The notes beneath the pieces were generated by a model. It was not told the origin of the DNA, searched no databases, and worked only from the letters and a program-made list of their open reading frames with translations. From positions 62,001-126,000 of the forward strand of contig MEPB01000068.1 of the NCBI GenBank assembly GCA_001769385.1: a stretch of 64,000 nt of DNA, given 5' to 3'. The stretch comes from Bacteroidetes bacterium RIFCSPLOWO2_12_FULL_35_15. Its GTDB lineage: Bacteria > Bacteroidota > Bacteroidia > 2-12-FULL-35-15. This document shows, in pieces, positions 1 through 9,012 of this stretch; the first letter of the stretch is position 1, and each line of letters starts with the position of its first letter. A program made the translations under genes and the position numbers.

Positions 1-1
1 T

Positions 2-481
2 GGGAATCCTGACTCCAAAAGTGCTATTATTTCAAAAGCTCCTGCAAATATTTATTTCGGTTATAATTCAAAAATTTTTATTGGTAAATCAATCAGTGTG
101 GGCCCTGGTGTAAATATCATCGCGAAGGATAATGCCACGCTATCAATTGGTGAAAACACCTATTTTACTTCAGACTCACATATTGAAGCGGTTAACTCTA
201 TTACTATAGGAAGTGATTGTGCCATCAGCTGGGGAGTAACAATAATTGACGATAATCATCATAAAGTAATTACTAAAATTCAAAGGGAAGAAATTGATAC
301 AGATTTAGTAATAGGAAATCATGTATGGATTGGATGCAATGTTACCATTTTAAAAGGGACTAAAATTGGCAACAATTGTATTGTGGCAGCAGGGAGTGTT
401 GTAAAAGGAATTTTTTCTGATAATACTTTAATTGCAGGTAATCCTGCAAAGGTGGTAAAAGAAGATGTAAATTGGAGTTAG
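2..481 (+). CDS. Hexapeptide-repeat acyltransferase, 5' end outside window
   Basis: The frame is open from base 2 to the TAA at 479-481, so the true start lies left of the window; an internal GTG at 98 is not a credible start because hexapeptide sequence continues upstream of it. The visible ~159 residues show left-handed beta-helix repeats (I-G-x-x patterns such as 'VIGNHVWIGCNVTILKG') and the typical C-terminal 'AAGSVVKG...GNPAKVVK' seen in WcaF/maltose O-acetyltransferase relatives. Such enzymes transfer acetyl groups from acetyl-CoA to sugars, with the active site between trimer subunits. It ends 3 bases before a glycosyltransferase, so a role in decorating a surface polysaccharide is inferred. 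The exact acceptor cannot be read from sequence. Confidence 0.85.
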   Translation, partial: GNPDSKSAIISKAPANIYFGYNSKIFIGKSISVGPGVNIIAKDNATLSIGENTYFTSDSHIEAVNSITIGSDCAISWGVTIIDDNHHKVITKIQREEIDTDLVIGNHVWIGCNVTILKGTKIGNNCIVAAGSVVKGIFSDNTLIAGNPAKVVKEDVNWS

Positions 482-484
482 AAA

Positions 485-1666
485 ATGACAAGAAGAAAAT
501 TGTTAATAGTATATACAAAAAGTACGTTAGAGCTTATTAATAGGCAATCAGCTTTAGGTTCATATATTTTTTGTTTAGCTGAAATTATACAAAAAAGTAA
601 TTTTTTAGTTTTTGTTAATGGAATTTCATTGGAGGAATTGAAAATTCAAAGTTCGAATCAGCATATAAACCCTACAATTCATAAAAATTACCTGTTTAAA
701 TTTATTCCTGTCTTCATTAAAGAATTTTTAAAGGATATTCTCGTCTTTAAAAAAATAAAAAACTTATCTCAAGTCATTAACAATTCCGGAAAATATGACT
801 GTGTATTAGAGTTCTACAATTATGCTTCTAATGTTGGATTATCAATTTCAAAAACACAAAAAATACCTCTTGTAATGGTTTATGATGCACCGGTGCTTGA
901 GGAACATGTTTTTTTTCATGGACCTAAATTTTTTTTTAAAAAAACTATTTTACTTCGGGAAAAGGAATCATTAATTAATGCAAACCATTTGATAGTTTAT
1001 TCTGATTCTGTAAAGAGATACATTAACAATCTTGTTGGAAAAGAACTCCACTTTTCTATTCATCAAAATGTTGATTTCACCCGGTTCCATTTTTTGGAAA
1101 AAAAGTTTTCCAATACTCCCATAAAAATTGGTTTTATTGGTTCTTTTCTTAAATGGCATAGAATTGATTTATTAATTTCAGCATTCCAAAAATTACGGAA
1201 AGATAATTATGAAGTTGAGCTTCTGCTTGTTGGGAATGGAATGGAATATGATAATATTTCACAGCTGGTAGAAAAATCGATGTTTAAAAAATTTATAAAA
1301 ATGCCCGGGTTTTTGGATGGAGAGGAATTGCTAAACATCAAAACTCAAATTCAAATAGGTGTAATGCCCGGTTCCAATTGGTATGGCGCTCCAAACAAAA
1401 TATTTGAATACGGTGCAGCAAAAGTTGCGGTTGTAGCCCCGGATACGGCAACGATTAAAGACTTGTTCGAAGATAATAAGGAATTACTTCTTTTTAAGCA
1501 GGATGACAAAAATGAACTTTTCTTAAAACTAAAAATAGTATGTGATGATATTTTTTTGAGAGAGAAATTAGCTTCCACATTACAAGAAACGATTAGAAAA
1601 AAATATTCTGAAAAAAATACAGCCGAATTTTACAATGAGGTTTTAAACAGTGTAATCTCACATTAA
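485..1666 (+). CDS. GT4-like glycosyltransferase
   Basis: A 393-residue protein with the two-Rossmann layout of GT-B enzymes. The C-terminal half carries a GT4-type donor-binding segment: 'IGFIGSFLKWHRIDLLI' opens the second domain and 'GAPNKIFEYGAAKVAVVA' near residues 298-315 corresponds to the E-x7-E region. The N-terminal acceptor domain is poorly conserved, as usual. It starts 3 bases after the preceding acyltransferase stop and is followed 11 bases later by another GT4 gene, so the genes are probably cotranscribed. Expected role: transfer of a nucleotide-activated sugar to a lipid-linked glycan at the cytoplasmic face of the inner membrane. Donor and linkage are unknown. Confidence 0.85.
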   Translation: MTRRKLLIVYTKSTLELINRQSALGSYIFCLAEIIQKSNFLVFVNGISLEELKIQSSNQHINPTIHKNYLFKFIPVFIKEFLKDILVFKKIKNLSQVINNSGKYDCVLEFYNYASNVGLSISKTQKIPLVMVYDAPVLEEHVFFHGPKFFFKKTILLREKESLINANHLIVYSDSVKRYINNLVGKELHFSIHQNVDFTRFHFLEKKFSNTPIKIGFIGSFLKWHRIDLLISAFQKLRKDNYEVELLLVGNGMEYDNISQLVEKSMFKKFIKMPGFLDGEELLNIKTQIQIGVMPGSNWYGAPNKIFEYGAAKVAVVAPDTATIKDLFEDNKELLLFKQDDKNELFLKLKIVCDDIFLREKLASTLQETIRKKYSEKNTAEFYNEVLNSVISH

Positions 1667-1677
1667 ACACTCAAAAA

Positions 1678-2817
1678 ATGCGTATAGCTTTATTAACAGA
1701 TGGAATTCATCCTTATGTAATTGGTGGTATGCAAATGCATTCATTTTATCTTGCCAAATACTTTGCTAAAGCAAAAATTGAAGTTGACTTATATCATCCG
1801 TTTATCAACATATCTGAAAAAGAATTTTTAGCTTGTTTTTTACCTGAAGAAGAAATATATATTCATCCCATATTTGTAGATTTCCCTAAAAAAAAATATT
1901 TTCCGGGACATTATATAGTTGAATCATATAAATACTCCCAAAACATATCTAATGAGTATTTTAGAAGAAATTCGCCTGACTTTATATATGCACAGGGATT
2001 TACGGGGTGGGAACTTCTAAAGAAGAAGAAAAAAAAACGAAATAATATATCACCTATTGGAGTTAACTTTCATGGCTTAAACATGTTTCAACCTTCATTT
2101 GGGTGGAAGACAAAATTAAACAATGTGTTTTTTAAACCAGCTGTAAAGTATAATTTATTAAACGCTGACTGTGTTTTTTCTCTTGGAACTAATTTAAGTA
2201 ATTTAATTTCTCACATTTCTAAAAATATTATTGAAATTCCAATTGGAATAGATAACACCTGGTTAGTAAATGAAGAAGAAATAACAAATAATGATATTGT
2301 TAATTTTATTTTTGTGGGTAGATATGATGTTGTTAAAGGGATTGATATACTTAATAACTCATTAAAAAAGTTAATTGCAAGTGATGCTTCCTTTATGTTT
2401 AATTTTGTTGGACCTTTTCCTGCGGAGGGTCAAATTAATGATAAAAGAGTAAAGTATTTTGGAGAAATTAAAAATAAAGCAGAGCTCAAAAATATTGTAA
2501 AAAAATCAGACGTTATAGTGTTAGCAAGCTATAGTGAAGGTATGCCTACTGTGATTATAGAAGCTATGGCTTGTGGCTTAGCTGTGTTATCAACCAATGT
2601 AGGTGTGATTGATGAATTAGTTGATGATGGTAATGGAATATTAATTATTCCCGGTGATAGTGACATACTTAAAAAGGCTTTATCTGATTTTATTAAAATA
2701 AGTCCTAAGAAGCTTTTAGAAATGAAATTAAATTCAAGGAAGAAAGTTGAATTAAATTTTCTTTGGGACAAAATAATAAGCAAAACAATTTATCAAATTG
2801 AAAAATTTATTTCGTAA
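1678..2817 (+). CDS. GT4 family glycosyltransferase
   Basis: A 379-residue GT-B glycosyltransferase. The N-terminus has the loop 'PYVIGGMQMHSFYLAKYFA' typical of GT4 enzymes, and the C-terminal domain has 'FVGRYDVVKGIDIL' and the diagnostic 'YSEGMPTVIIEAMACGLAV' with the E-x7-E donor-binding glutamates. Length matches the family. It lies between a GT4 gene (11-base gap) and an acyltransferase (24-base gap), all on the + strand, consistent with a polysaccharide operon. The family assignment is secure; the sugar specificity is not. Confidence 0.9.
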   Translation: MRIALLTDGIHPYVIGGMQMHSFYLAKYFAKAKIEVDLYHPFINISEKEFLACFLPEEEIYIHPIFVDFPKKKYFPGHYIVESYKYSQNISNEYFRRNSPDFIYAQGFTGWELLKKKKKKRNNISPIGVNFHGLNMFQPSFGWKTKLNNVFFKPAVKYNLLNADCVFSLGTNLSNLISHISKNIIEIPIGIDNTWLVNEEEITNNDIVNFIFVGRYDVVKGIDILNNSLKKLIASDASFMFNFVGPFPAEGQINDKRVKYFGEIKNKAELKNIVKKSDVIVLASYSEGMPTVIIEAMACGLAVLSTNVGVIDELVDDGNGILIIPGDSDILKKALSDFIKISPKKLLEMKLNSRKKVELNFLWDKIISKTIYQIEKFIS

Positions 2818-2841
2818 TATTTTAAGTTAGAGCTAAAAAAC

Positions 2842-3387
2842 ATGAAAGTAATTAGGATATTTAAACTTCTTTTAAGCATTTTAAAACTGAAATTTCATCA
2901 TGTAAATTTCAATCGTAAAATTCGTGAAAATGGAACTTACATTTATAATAAAGGGAAAATAACAATTGGCAAAAATGTTCATTTGCATTCTTTTCCTGAT
3001 GGCTCTTGCCATAAAACCGCATTAGCAACCTACTTCACTGATGCAATGATAGTAATAGGCGATAACTGTAATTTAAATGGCACTGCAATTCATTGTAATG
3101 AGAAAATCATTATTGGAAACAAATGCATGTTTGGACCGGGAACAATCATTGTTGACAATGATTCGCATAGGGTTGTGATTGACAATTTAGAAAGAAATCA
3201 AAAGCCAATAAGTAAGCCAATTGAAATTTGTGACAATGTTTGGATCGGCATGAATACTATTATTTTAAAAGGAGTTACTATTGGAGAGAATTCAATTGTT
3301 GCAGCCGGTTCTATTGTATTGAAGGATATTCCACCCAATAGTTTGTATGGAGGCCATCCGGCTGTATTTTTAAAGAAACTTAATTAA
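2842..3387 (+). CDS. Hexapeptide-repeat O-acetyltransferase
   Basis: A 181-residue protein with an N-terminal basic/hydrophobic segment followed by a left-handed beta-helix: repeated I-G-x-x-x motifs ('ITIGKNVHLH', 'IIIGNKCMFGPGTIIVDND', 'NVWIGMNTIILKGVTIGEN') and the terminal 'AAGSIVLKDIPPNSLYGGHP' loop. This is the layout of acetyltransferases of the LacA/WcaF/NodL type; the catalytic His is probably in 'NDSHRV'. It is a paralogue in fold of the partial gene at the left edge. It is last in the leading GT/acyltransferase run; a 112-base gap with a fresh promoter-like element separates it from the next gene. Confidence 0.87.
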   Translation: MKVIRIFKLLLSILKLKFHHVNFNRKIRENGTYIYNKGKITIGKNVHLHSFPDGSCHKTALATYFTDAMIVIGDNCNLNGTAIHCNEKIIIGNKCMFGPGTIIVDNDSHRVVIDNLERNQKPISKPIEICDNVWIGMNTIILKGVTIGENSIVAAGSIVLKDIPPNSLYGGHPAVFLKKLN

Positions 3388-3474
3388 TGATTTTGTGGAC
3401 TTTTTATTCAAATTAACAAAAACTATTATCCGAAAACTATTGGTACTCTTTTAACTTTTTCCACCAAAAAAATG

Positions 3475-3482
3475 TAGTTTTG
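3475..3482 (+). promoter_or_regulatory. Bacteroidetes -7 promoter element for the DUF4956 gene
   Basis: TAGTTTTG matches the Bacteroidetes -7 consensus TAnnTTTG and ends 17 bases before the ATG at 3500. I do not see a well-spaced -33 TTG, so this rests on the -7 box alone. It would make the DUF4956 gene the first of a separate transcription unit. Confidence 0.4.
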
Positions 3483-3499
3483 TATAAAATCAAAAATAT

Positions 3500-4183
3500 A
3501 TGAACGAACTAAAAGCCTTTATAGCAGATAATCTTTCCGGTTTTTCACCAAAAGCCATTCCCGGATTTATTTTTAGTTTTATGGTGTGTGCCGTATTATC
3601 CTTTATATTAGGACGATTGTACGTGAAATATGGTAATTCCTTATCAAACCGAAAATCATTTTCAAGAAATTTTATTGTATTGGCAATAACTACCATGTTC
3701 ATTATTTCAGTAGTAAAATCCTCTTTGGCATTGTCATTGGGTTTGGTTGGTGCCTTGTCAATTGTCCGTTTTCGGTCTGCTATCAAAGAACCTGAAGAAT
3801 TAACCTATTTGTTTTTAACTATTGCAATTGGCTTAGGTTGCGGAGCAGGATTGACCATTTTAACACTTATTGCTTTTATCGGATTTATGATCGTTATCTG
3901 GTTCAATAACCGATTCCAGAAAGATATTGAAACTCAAAATCTGTATCTGACTATTTCAAGTAATGCTCCTGCATCAATTGATCTGAAGAAAATCATTAAT
4001 GAATTAAAAAAACATTGTTCCTCTATAAAATTGAAACGCAGTGATGAAAACGCTTCTACAATGGAAGCATCATTTTATGTCGAATTTGAGGATATTGAAC
4101 AATTGGAAAATACAAAAAATGCTTTAAAAAACATTCACCCGTCCGTAGCAGTTACATTTATGGATAATACACGTGATCTATAA
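3500..4183 (+). CDS. DUF4956 domain membrane protein
   Basis: A 227-residue protein with three to four predicted membrane segments (about residues 21-42, 55-80, 100-140) and a soluble C-terminal tail of about 90 residues. The segment 'GLVGALSIVRFRSAIKEP' between membrane helices is the hallmark of DUF4956, a family repeatedly found beside VTC-domain and CotH genes; here the VTC gene follows at 4465 and CotH at 5858. Function is not established; a membrane partner of the VTC enzyme is an inference from that recurring neighbourhood. The tail ('LYLTISSNAPASIDLKKI...') looks like a small alpha/beta domain. Confidence 0.85.
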   Translation: MNELKAFIADNLSGFSPKAIPGFIFSFMVCAVLSFILGRLYVKYGNSLSNRKSFSRNFIVLAITTMFIISVVKSSLALSLGLVGALSIVRFRSAIKEPEELTYLFLTIAIGLGCGAGLTILTLIAFIGFMIVIWFNNRFQKDIETQNLYLTISSNAPASIDLKKIINELKKHCSSIKLKRSDENASTMEASFYVEFEDIEQLENTKNALKNIHPSVAVTFMDNTRDL

Positions 4184-4224
4184 TTCTTTGAAGAGCAGTT
4201 TAAATTTTTTGATGCTAATTGTTA

Positions 4225-4432
4225 TAGAAACCTCTCGCCTTTTTCACTCTTTCTCGACTCCGCTCGAAATAACATTGCTGGGGCAGGCGAAGGTGTCAAA
4301 TGTCGAAGTGAGGAGGTCATCCTGAGTTTGTCGAAGGAGTGGGAAAGCCCACGCAGATATTTCGACAGGCTCAATATGACTACACACGCTTCGGTTCTGT
4401 TTCGAGTCGAGAAACGAGAGAGGGATAAATAA
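4225..4432. repeat. Intergenic repeat block with long hairpin arms
   Basis: The gap 4184-4464 holds no gene but is rich in dyads. 'TTTCTCGACTC' near 4250 pairs with 'GAGTCGAGAAA' near 4404, and flanking 'CTCTCG'/'CGAGAG' bases extend the pairing, so about 200 bases lie between arms of an imperfect long hairpin. The middle carries 'GTCGAAGGAG' and 'CATCCTGAG' strings that recur in the R1 repeats at 5.2 kb (for example 'ATCCTGAGCGGAGTCGAAGG'). I read it as a diverged, compound member of the same class rather than a gene. Confidence 0.6.
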
Positions 4433-4464
4433 AATTATTTTAGTAAAATTAAAATAGCGATTTC

Positions 4465-5163
4465 ATGTCTCAATTAAATAATAATCAATCAGAGGAGTTG
4501 CGGCATGAACGCAAGTTTCTAATTACCGATTATTCAGCAGCTGAAGTAGAACAGATCATAAAATACAATCCAGCTTGTTTTACAGAGATATATCATCCGC
4601 GAACAGTAAATAATATTTATTTTGATAGCTTGGGTTTTGAAAGTTATTATGGAAATATTGAAGGAGACGCAGATCGCAGCAAAGCCCGTATTCGTTGGTA
4701 CGGGATTTTATTCGGAGAAATTGATCATGGTGTGCTTGAGTTTAAGATCAAAAAAGGCTTATTGGGAAAAAAAGATTATTATACGCTTGCTCCATTTACT
4801 TTAGATACAGATTTTTCGAAACAGCAAATAGTGAAGGCTCTGAGTAGGGATACAATTCCGAATCATATTCGCAATTCAGTTTTATCCATGCAGCCTTCCT
4901 TATTAAATTCATACTCCCGTAAATACTTTATTTCAGCAGATAAGCAATTCAGAATTACTATTGATAAAAATTTAACTTATTACAGGATATCCTATAACAA
5001 CACTACATTTTTGAATAAAGTTATTGATAATAAGTCGGTGGTGCTGGAATTAAAATATGATTCAATATTAGAGCCTGAAGCCAAAGAAATTGGAAATAAA
5101 TTCCCCTTTAAAATGACAAAAAATTCTAAGTATTTACAAGGGATAGAACGTGTTTTATTTTGA
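4465..5163 (+). CDS. VTC domain protein (polyphosphate polymerase-like)
   Basis: A 232-residue soluble protein. Early 'RHERKFLITDY', then 'VNNIYFDSL', 'KARIRWYG', 'GVLEFKIKKG' and a late 'VVLELKYD' give the alternating basic/acidic beta-strand pattern of the VTC/CYTH-type tunnel, in which conserved Arg/Lys bind phosphate chains and Glu residues bind metal. In yeast Vtc4 this fold makes polyphosphate from ATP; bacterial VTC proteins are mostly uncharacterised. It lies between DUF4956 and CotH genes, a combination recurrent in bacteria. Upstream and downstream are palindromic repeats. Family membership is fairly sure; the polyphosphate product is an inference. Confidence 0.82.
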   Translation: MSQLNNNQSEELRHERKFLITDYSAAEVEQIIKYNPACFTEIYHPRTVNNIYFDSLGFESYYGNIEGDADRSKARIRWYGILFGEIDHGVLEFKIKKGLLGKKDYYTLAPFTLDTDFSKQQIVKALSRDTIPNHIRNSVLSMQPSLLNSYSRKYFISADKQFRITIDKNLTYYRISYNNTTFLNKVIDNKSVVLELKYDSILEPEAKEIGNKFPFKMTKNSKYLQGIERVLF

Positions 5164-5186
5164 TGTTTCGATTGGCAAATAGAACT

Positions 5187-5839
5187 GTCATTTCGAACGG
5201 AATGCAATGAAGAGAGAAATCTGCTTATCGAGGTGAGATTTCTCCCAGAGTTTATCCTGAGCGGAGTCGAAGGAGTCGAAATGCCATTAATAACTGGCAT
5301 TTCGATCGGAATGTAATGAAGAGAGAAATCTCATTTCGCAAAGAAGAGATTTCTCCTTGGCAGTCGAAATGACATTAGGGGACTGTCATTTCGATCGGAA
5401 TTTAATGAAGAGAGAAATCTCATTTCACGAAGGAGAGATTTCTCCTTGGCAGTCGAAATGACATTAGGGGACTGTCATTTCGAACGGAATGCAATGAAGA
5501 GAGAAATCTGCTTATCGAGGTGAGATTTCTCCCAGAGTTTATCCTGAGCGGAGTCGAAGGTGTCGAAATGCCATTAATAACTGTCATTTCGATCGGAATG
5601 CAATGAAGAGAGAAATATCATTTCGCAAAGAAGAGATTTCTCCTTGGCAGTCGAAATGACATTAGGGGACTGTCATTTCGAACGGAATGCAATGAAGAGA
5701 AGAAATCTCATTTCGTGAAGGAGAGATTTCTCCTTGGCAGTCGAAATGACATTAGGGGACTGTCATTTCGAACGGAATGTAATGAAGAGAGAAATCTCAT
5801 TTCACGAAGAAAATTTTTCTCCTTGGCAGTCGAAATGAT
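5187..5839 (+). repeat. Tandem array of seven R1 palindromic repeats
   Basis: Seven units begin with GTCATTTCGA or a near variant at 5187, 5296, 5385, 5474, 5583, 5672 and 5762, with spacings 109, 89, 89, 109, 89 and 90 bases. Each unit has outer arms GTCATTTCGA ... TCGAAATGAC and inner arms GAGAGAAATCT ... AGATTTCTC around a short loop. The long units carry an extra 'CCTGAGCGGAGTCGAAGG' segment. The order long-short-short repeats twice (5187-5473 and 5474-5761), and equivalent units match closely, so a ~287-base triplet was duplicated. No coding frame here is credible. Confidence 0.9.
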
Positions 5840-5857
5840 ACACAATTACATTTTTAA

Positions 5858-7624
5858 ATGAAACCACTTTTAGAAACAAAAAAAAAATTATCACTAAAGC
5901 TAAAAGCGTTTATAACACTTTTTGTTGTTATTGTTGTTCTTGCATTTGTGTTTACGTTAAAATTTTCCGGTAATTCAAAAAAGGATTTTGCAAACCTACA
6001 TTATTCAAAAAATGTAATAGCTCCTATAAGCTCATCAGAAGGAGGGTTTTACAAAACAGCATTTACAATTAATCTATCTACTATTGATTTAAATACTCAA
6101 ATTTATTATACCCTTGATGGATCAGAACCTACACTGGCATCTACTTTATATTCAAAGCCAATTTTAATTGAAGACAGAACAGAGAATAAAAATTATTTAT
6201 CAGCTATACCTACTTCGCCACGCTGGAAACCACCAATTGGTACTATTTTTAAAGGAACAGTTTTACGTGCGATCGCAATTGATGGGGAAAACAAAAAAAG
6301 TGCAGAATTGATAAAAACATTTTTTGTAAATGAAAAAGGAAACCAACGTTATTCCTTGCCGGTTATCTCTATTACGGTGAATTCAAAAGAATTATTTGGT
6401 TATAACAGAGGTATTTATGTTCTAGGGAAAAGCTATTCAGATAAAGATAATTACATACGAAAAAATATTCCCTTGGATCTTCCCTGGTGGGAATATCCTT
6501 CCAATTACCTGATGCGTGGTGCAGATGCAGAAAGAGAAGCTCATATAGAGTTTTATGAACCCTCAGGTAAATTGGGCTTTGAATCAACAGTGGGTCTGAG
6601 AATACACGGAAACGCTACACGTGGGTATCCTCAAAAATCATTACGCGTTTGTTTCCGGGAAAAATACGGACAATCAGAATTGAATTATAATCTGTTCCCT
6701 GCAAATCCGGTAAAAAAATTCAGTTCTTTTATTTTGAGAAATTCAGGTAATGATTGGGACAAAACAATGTTTCGTGATGGATTCATGCAATCGCTGATGA
6801 AAAATTCTTCTATCGATATACAAGATTATCGTCCTTCTATTGTTTTTATCAATGCCGAATATTGGGGAATACATAATATCAGGGAACGTTTTGATGAGAA
6901 CTATTTAGCAAATAAATACAATTTAAGTCCAGATAGTGTTATTATTCTGGAGATGAGTGGGAAATTGGTCAGGGGACAAAAAGGGGAGGAGCAAAAGTTT
7001 ACAGAATTATTGAATTTCGTTTCGAAAAATGATCTTTCCATCCAGAAAAATTATGACTATGTAAGATCAAAAATGGAGATAGAAAGCTTTTCAGATTTTG
7101 TGATTGCAAATGTCTATTTCTGTAATAGTGATTGGCCAAATAATAATGTACGGTTTTGGAGATATAATTCGGAGTCGGTAGCAGATAGCCTAGTAAAAAA
7201 AGAGGGTAAATGGCGATGGATGTTGTATGATACAGACTGGGGTTTTGGATATAATGATTTGAGTTCACCAAAATCTAATTTACTCGAAAAAGCAACACGA
7301 GTGGGAAGCGTTGGGATCTTATTTAGTGAGTTACTAAAAAATAAAGAATTTGTTTCCCAATTTTTAGATCGTTTTCAGCACCATTTAAATACCAGTTTTT
7401 ATATCCCTTATGTTAATCAAAAGATCGATCAAATGAAGTATTCAATTTCTCCTGAAATCCAAGAACATATTGATCGTTGGAGAGGAATTGGTTCCTATGA
7501 AAAGTGGCTTTCTAATATTGGTGTTTTAAAGGACTTCGCAGAACAAAGGCCTTCATTTCAGGCAGATCAATTAAATACATTTTTTAATTTAAAAGGGAAG
7601 CAACAAATTATCATAAAAAAGTAG
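5858..7624 (+). CDS. CotH kinase family protein with chitobiase-C-like domain
   Basis: A 588-residue protein with a membrane anchor at about residues 15-37 (uncleaved signal likely), then a chitobiase/hexosaminidase C-terminal-like module marked by 'YYTLDGSEPTLASTLYSKPI' near residues 83-102, then a CotH domain from about 180 to 530. CotH features include 'RIHGNATRGYPQKSLRV', 'RNSGNDWDKTMFRDGF' and the metal-binding 'WMLYDTDWGFG' near residue 453. In Bacillus, CotH is an atypical kinase that phosphorylates spore-coat proteins; substrates in Bacteroidetes are not known. It follows the VTC gene across the repeat array, and a polymerase-like gene follows. The full Asp-x-Asp motif suggests an active enzyme. 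Confidence 0.88.
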   Translation: MKPLLETKKKLSLKLKAFITLFVVIVVLAFVFTLKFSGNSKKDFANLHYSKNVIAPISSSEGGFYKTAFTINLSTIDLNTQIYYTLDGSEPTLASTLYSKPILIEDRTENKNYLSAIPTSPRWKPPIGTIFKGTVLRAIAIDGENKKSAELIKTFFVNEKGNQRYSLPVISITVNSKELFGYNRGIYVLGKSYSDKDNYIRKNIPLDLPWWEYPSNYLMRGADAEREAHIEFYEPSGKLGFESTVGLRIHGNATRGYPQKSLRVCFREKYGQSELNYNLFPANPVKKFSSFILRNSGNDWDKTMFRDGFMQSLMKNSSIDIQDYRPSIVFINAEYWGIHNIRERFDENYLANKYNLSPDSVIILEMSGKLVRGQKGEEQKFTELLNFVSKNDLSIQKNYDYVRSKMEIESFSDFVIANVYFCNSDWPNNNVRFWRYNSESVADSLVKKEGKWRWMLYDTDWGFGYNDLSSPKSNLLEKATRVGSVGILFSELLKNKEFVSQFLDRFQHHLNTSFYIPYVNQKIDQMKYSISPEIQEHIDRWRGIGSYEKWLSNIGVLKDFAEQRPSFQADQLNTFFNLKGKQQIIIKK

Positions 7625-7671
7625 GGCAAAACTCTATTTTGCCGTATATTTGAAGGTAAATTATTTTTATT

Positions 7672-9012
7672 GTGGTAGCATATTACAAAGCAAACTTTCA
7701 ACTTTTTTCTATTTTTTTTATTTGGCTGATTATTGGAAAATATGCTCCGGTAATTTCCTATGCGGTGATCCCTATTACGATGTTTTTGATGTACAAAAAG
7801 GGAATGATAGAGGAATTATTGATCGGATATTTTTTCATACTTATTCTATCTGATAGTTTAGAGGATTCTTTGTTTTTTGCTAAAAATGTCAAAAATATTT
7901 ACATCAGTGTTTTGGCTGTTTTTTTCTTTTTTGACACCAAAAATTTCCAGCCCTTAAATAAGCTGTATAAACTGTATGTTCCTTTCTTTATTTTTGCACT
8001 TTTTACCATATCCATTAGTCTTTTTGAGCCATTTTTCTTTACCGGTTTTCAAAAAACCATTTCTTTTGCCATTTCATTAATGATCATCCCTAATTTTATT
8101 ACCAGGCTGTATAGAGAAGGAGGGGGATTGTTTTTAAAACGAATTGTTTTTTTTGCGGTCACAATTTTGATAATCGGTTTTATTCTGAAATATGTCGCTC
8201 ATGATTTTGCGTATTTAGAAAATGGACGATACCGTGGATTTTTGGGTAGTCCTAATGGTTTAGGAATATACAGTGTTTTAACGTTTATTATTTTTTTTGT
8301 TATCGATTATTTTTTTCCTTCCTTATTTACTAAACAGGAAAGAATTATTCTGATTGGGGCAATATTACTTTCCATCTTTCTTTCGGGATCCCGTAATAGC
8401 GTTTTTGCTATTCTTATATTTTATTTTTTTCAACGTTTTTTTAGTGTATCTCCCTTCTTGGGTTTTATTCTATTTCTTTTAACTTTATTCGTTTCGGAAC
8501 TAATTAGTACAAATCTCTCTTCTATATTAAATTCGATTGGGCTAGGGGAGTTTTTCAGAACAAAAACCTTGGAAGAAGGTAGCGGAAGATATATTGCATG
8601 GAACTTTGCATGGATTCACATTCAACAGAATTTTTTTATTGGGAAAGGTTTTGCCTACAACGAATTTTATATGCGCCAATATTACGCCTTGTTATCAAAG
8701 TTAGGACATCAGGGAGGGATACATAATTCTTTTTTAACATTTTGGATGGATCAGGGCTTGATAGGCTTATTAATATATTTGAGATCCTATATTTTAATGT
8801 TCATTAAATCCGCAAAACAAACTAAGTTCGCATATCCGATACTCTTTGCTCTCTCTTTTACGGCAATTTTTGAGTCATGGTTGGTAGCGTCATTGAGTCC
8901 GTTTGCATTTCTGGCGATTTTTATTTTTACGATCATTACAAGTGATGAAATTGTTCCACAAGAATATATGGTAAGTAAAGAACAAGCTCTAATTAAAGAA
9001 CCTGTTATATGA
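7672..9012 (+). CDS. O-antigen ligase/polymerase-like membrane protein
   Basis: A 446-residue polytopic protein with about eleven hydrophobic segments and the late periplasmic loop typical of Wzy/WaaL proteins: 'GSGRYIAWNFAWIHIQQ', 'IGKGFAYNEFY' and 'GGIHNSFLTFWMDQGLIG' (about residues 305-365). 'GRYRGFLGSPNGLGIYS' is the usual earlier conserved loop. The start is taken as the GTG at 7672, because no in-frame ATG precedes the first membrane helix. Its stop overlaps the next CotH gene by four bases (ATGA), implying translational coupling. Expected role: polymerising or ligating lipid-linked glycan at the periplasmic face. Confidence 0.85.
   Translation: MVAYYKANFQLFSIFFIWLIIGKYAPVISYAVIPITMFLMYKKGMIEELLIGYFFILILSDSLEDSLFFAKNVKNIYISVLAVFFFFDTKNFQPLNKLYKLYVPFFIFALFTISISLFEPFFFTGFQKTISFAISLMIIPNFITRLYREGGGLFLKRIVFFAVTILIIGFILKYVAHDFAYLENGRYRGFLGSPNGLGIYSVLTFIIFFVIDYFFPSLFTKQERIILIGAILLSIFLSGSRNSVFAILIFYFFQRFFSVSPFLGFILFLLTLFVSELISTNLSSILNSIGLGEFFRTKTLEEGSGRYIAWNFAWIHIQQNFFIGKGFAYNEFYMRQYYALLSKLGHQGGIHNSFLTFWMDQGLIGLLIYLRSYILMFIKSAKQTKFAYPILFALSFTAIFESWLVASLSPFAFLAIFIFTIITSDEIVPQEYMVSKEQALIKEPVI

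Noticed and set aside
98-481. GTG at 98 as the start of the first acyltransferase
   Set aside because: Beta-helix sequence continues in frame up to the left edge, so the gene begins outside the window.
4992-5300. A 102-codon - strand ORF across the VTC gene end and the R1 array
   Set aside because: Half is antisense to the VTC gene and half is repeat; no family features.
5187-5839. CRISPR array
   Set aside because: Units are palindromes joined directly, without unique spacers between identical short repeats, and no cas gene is near.
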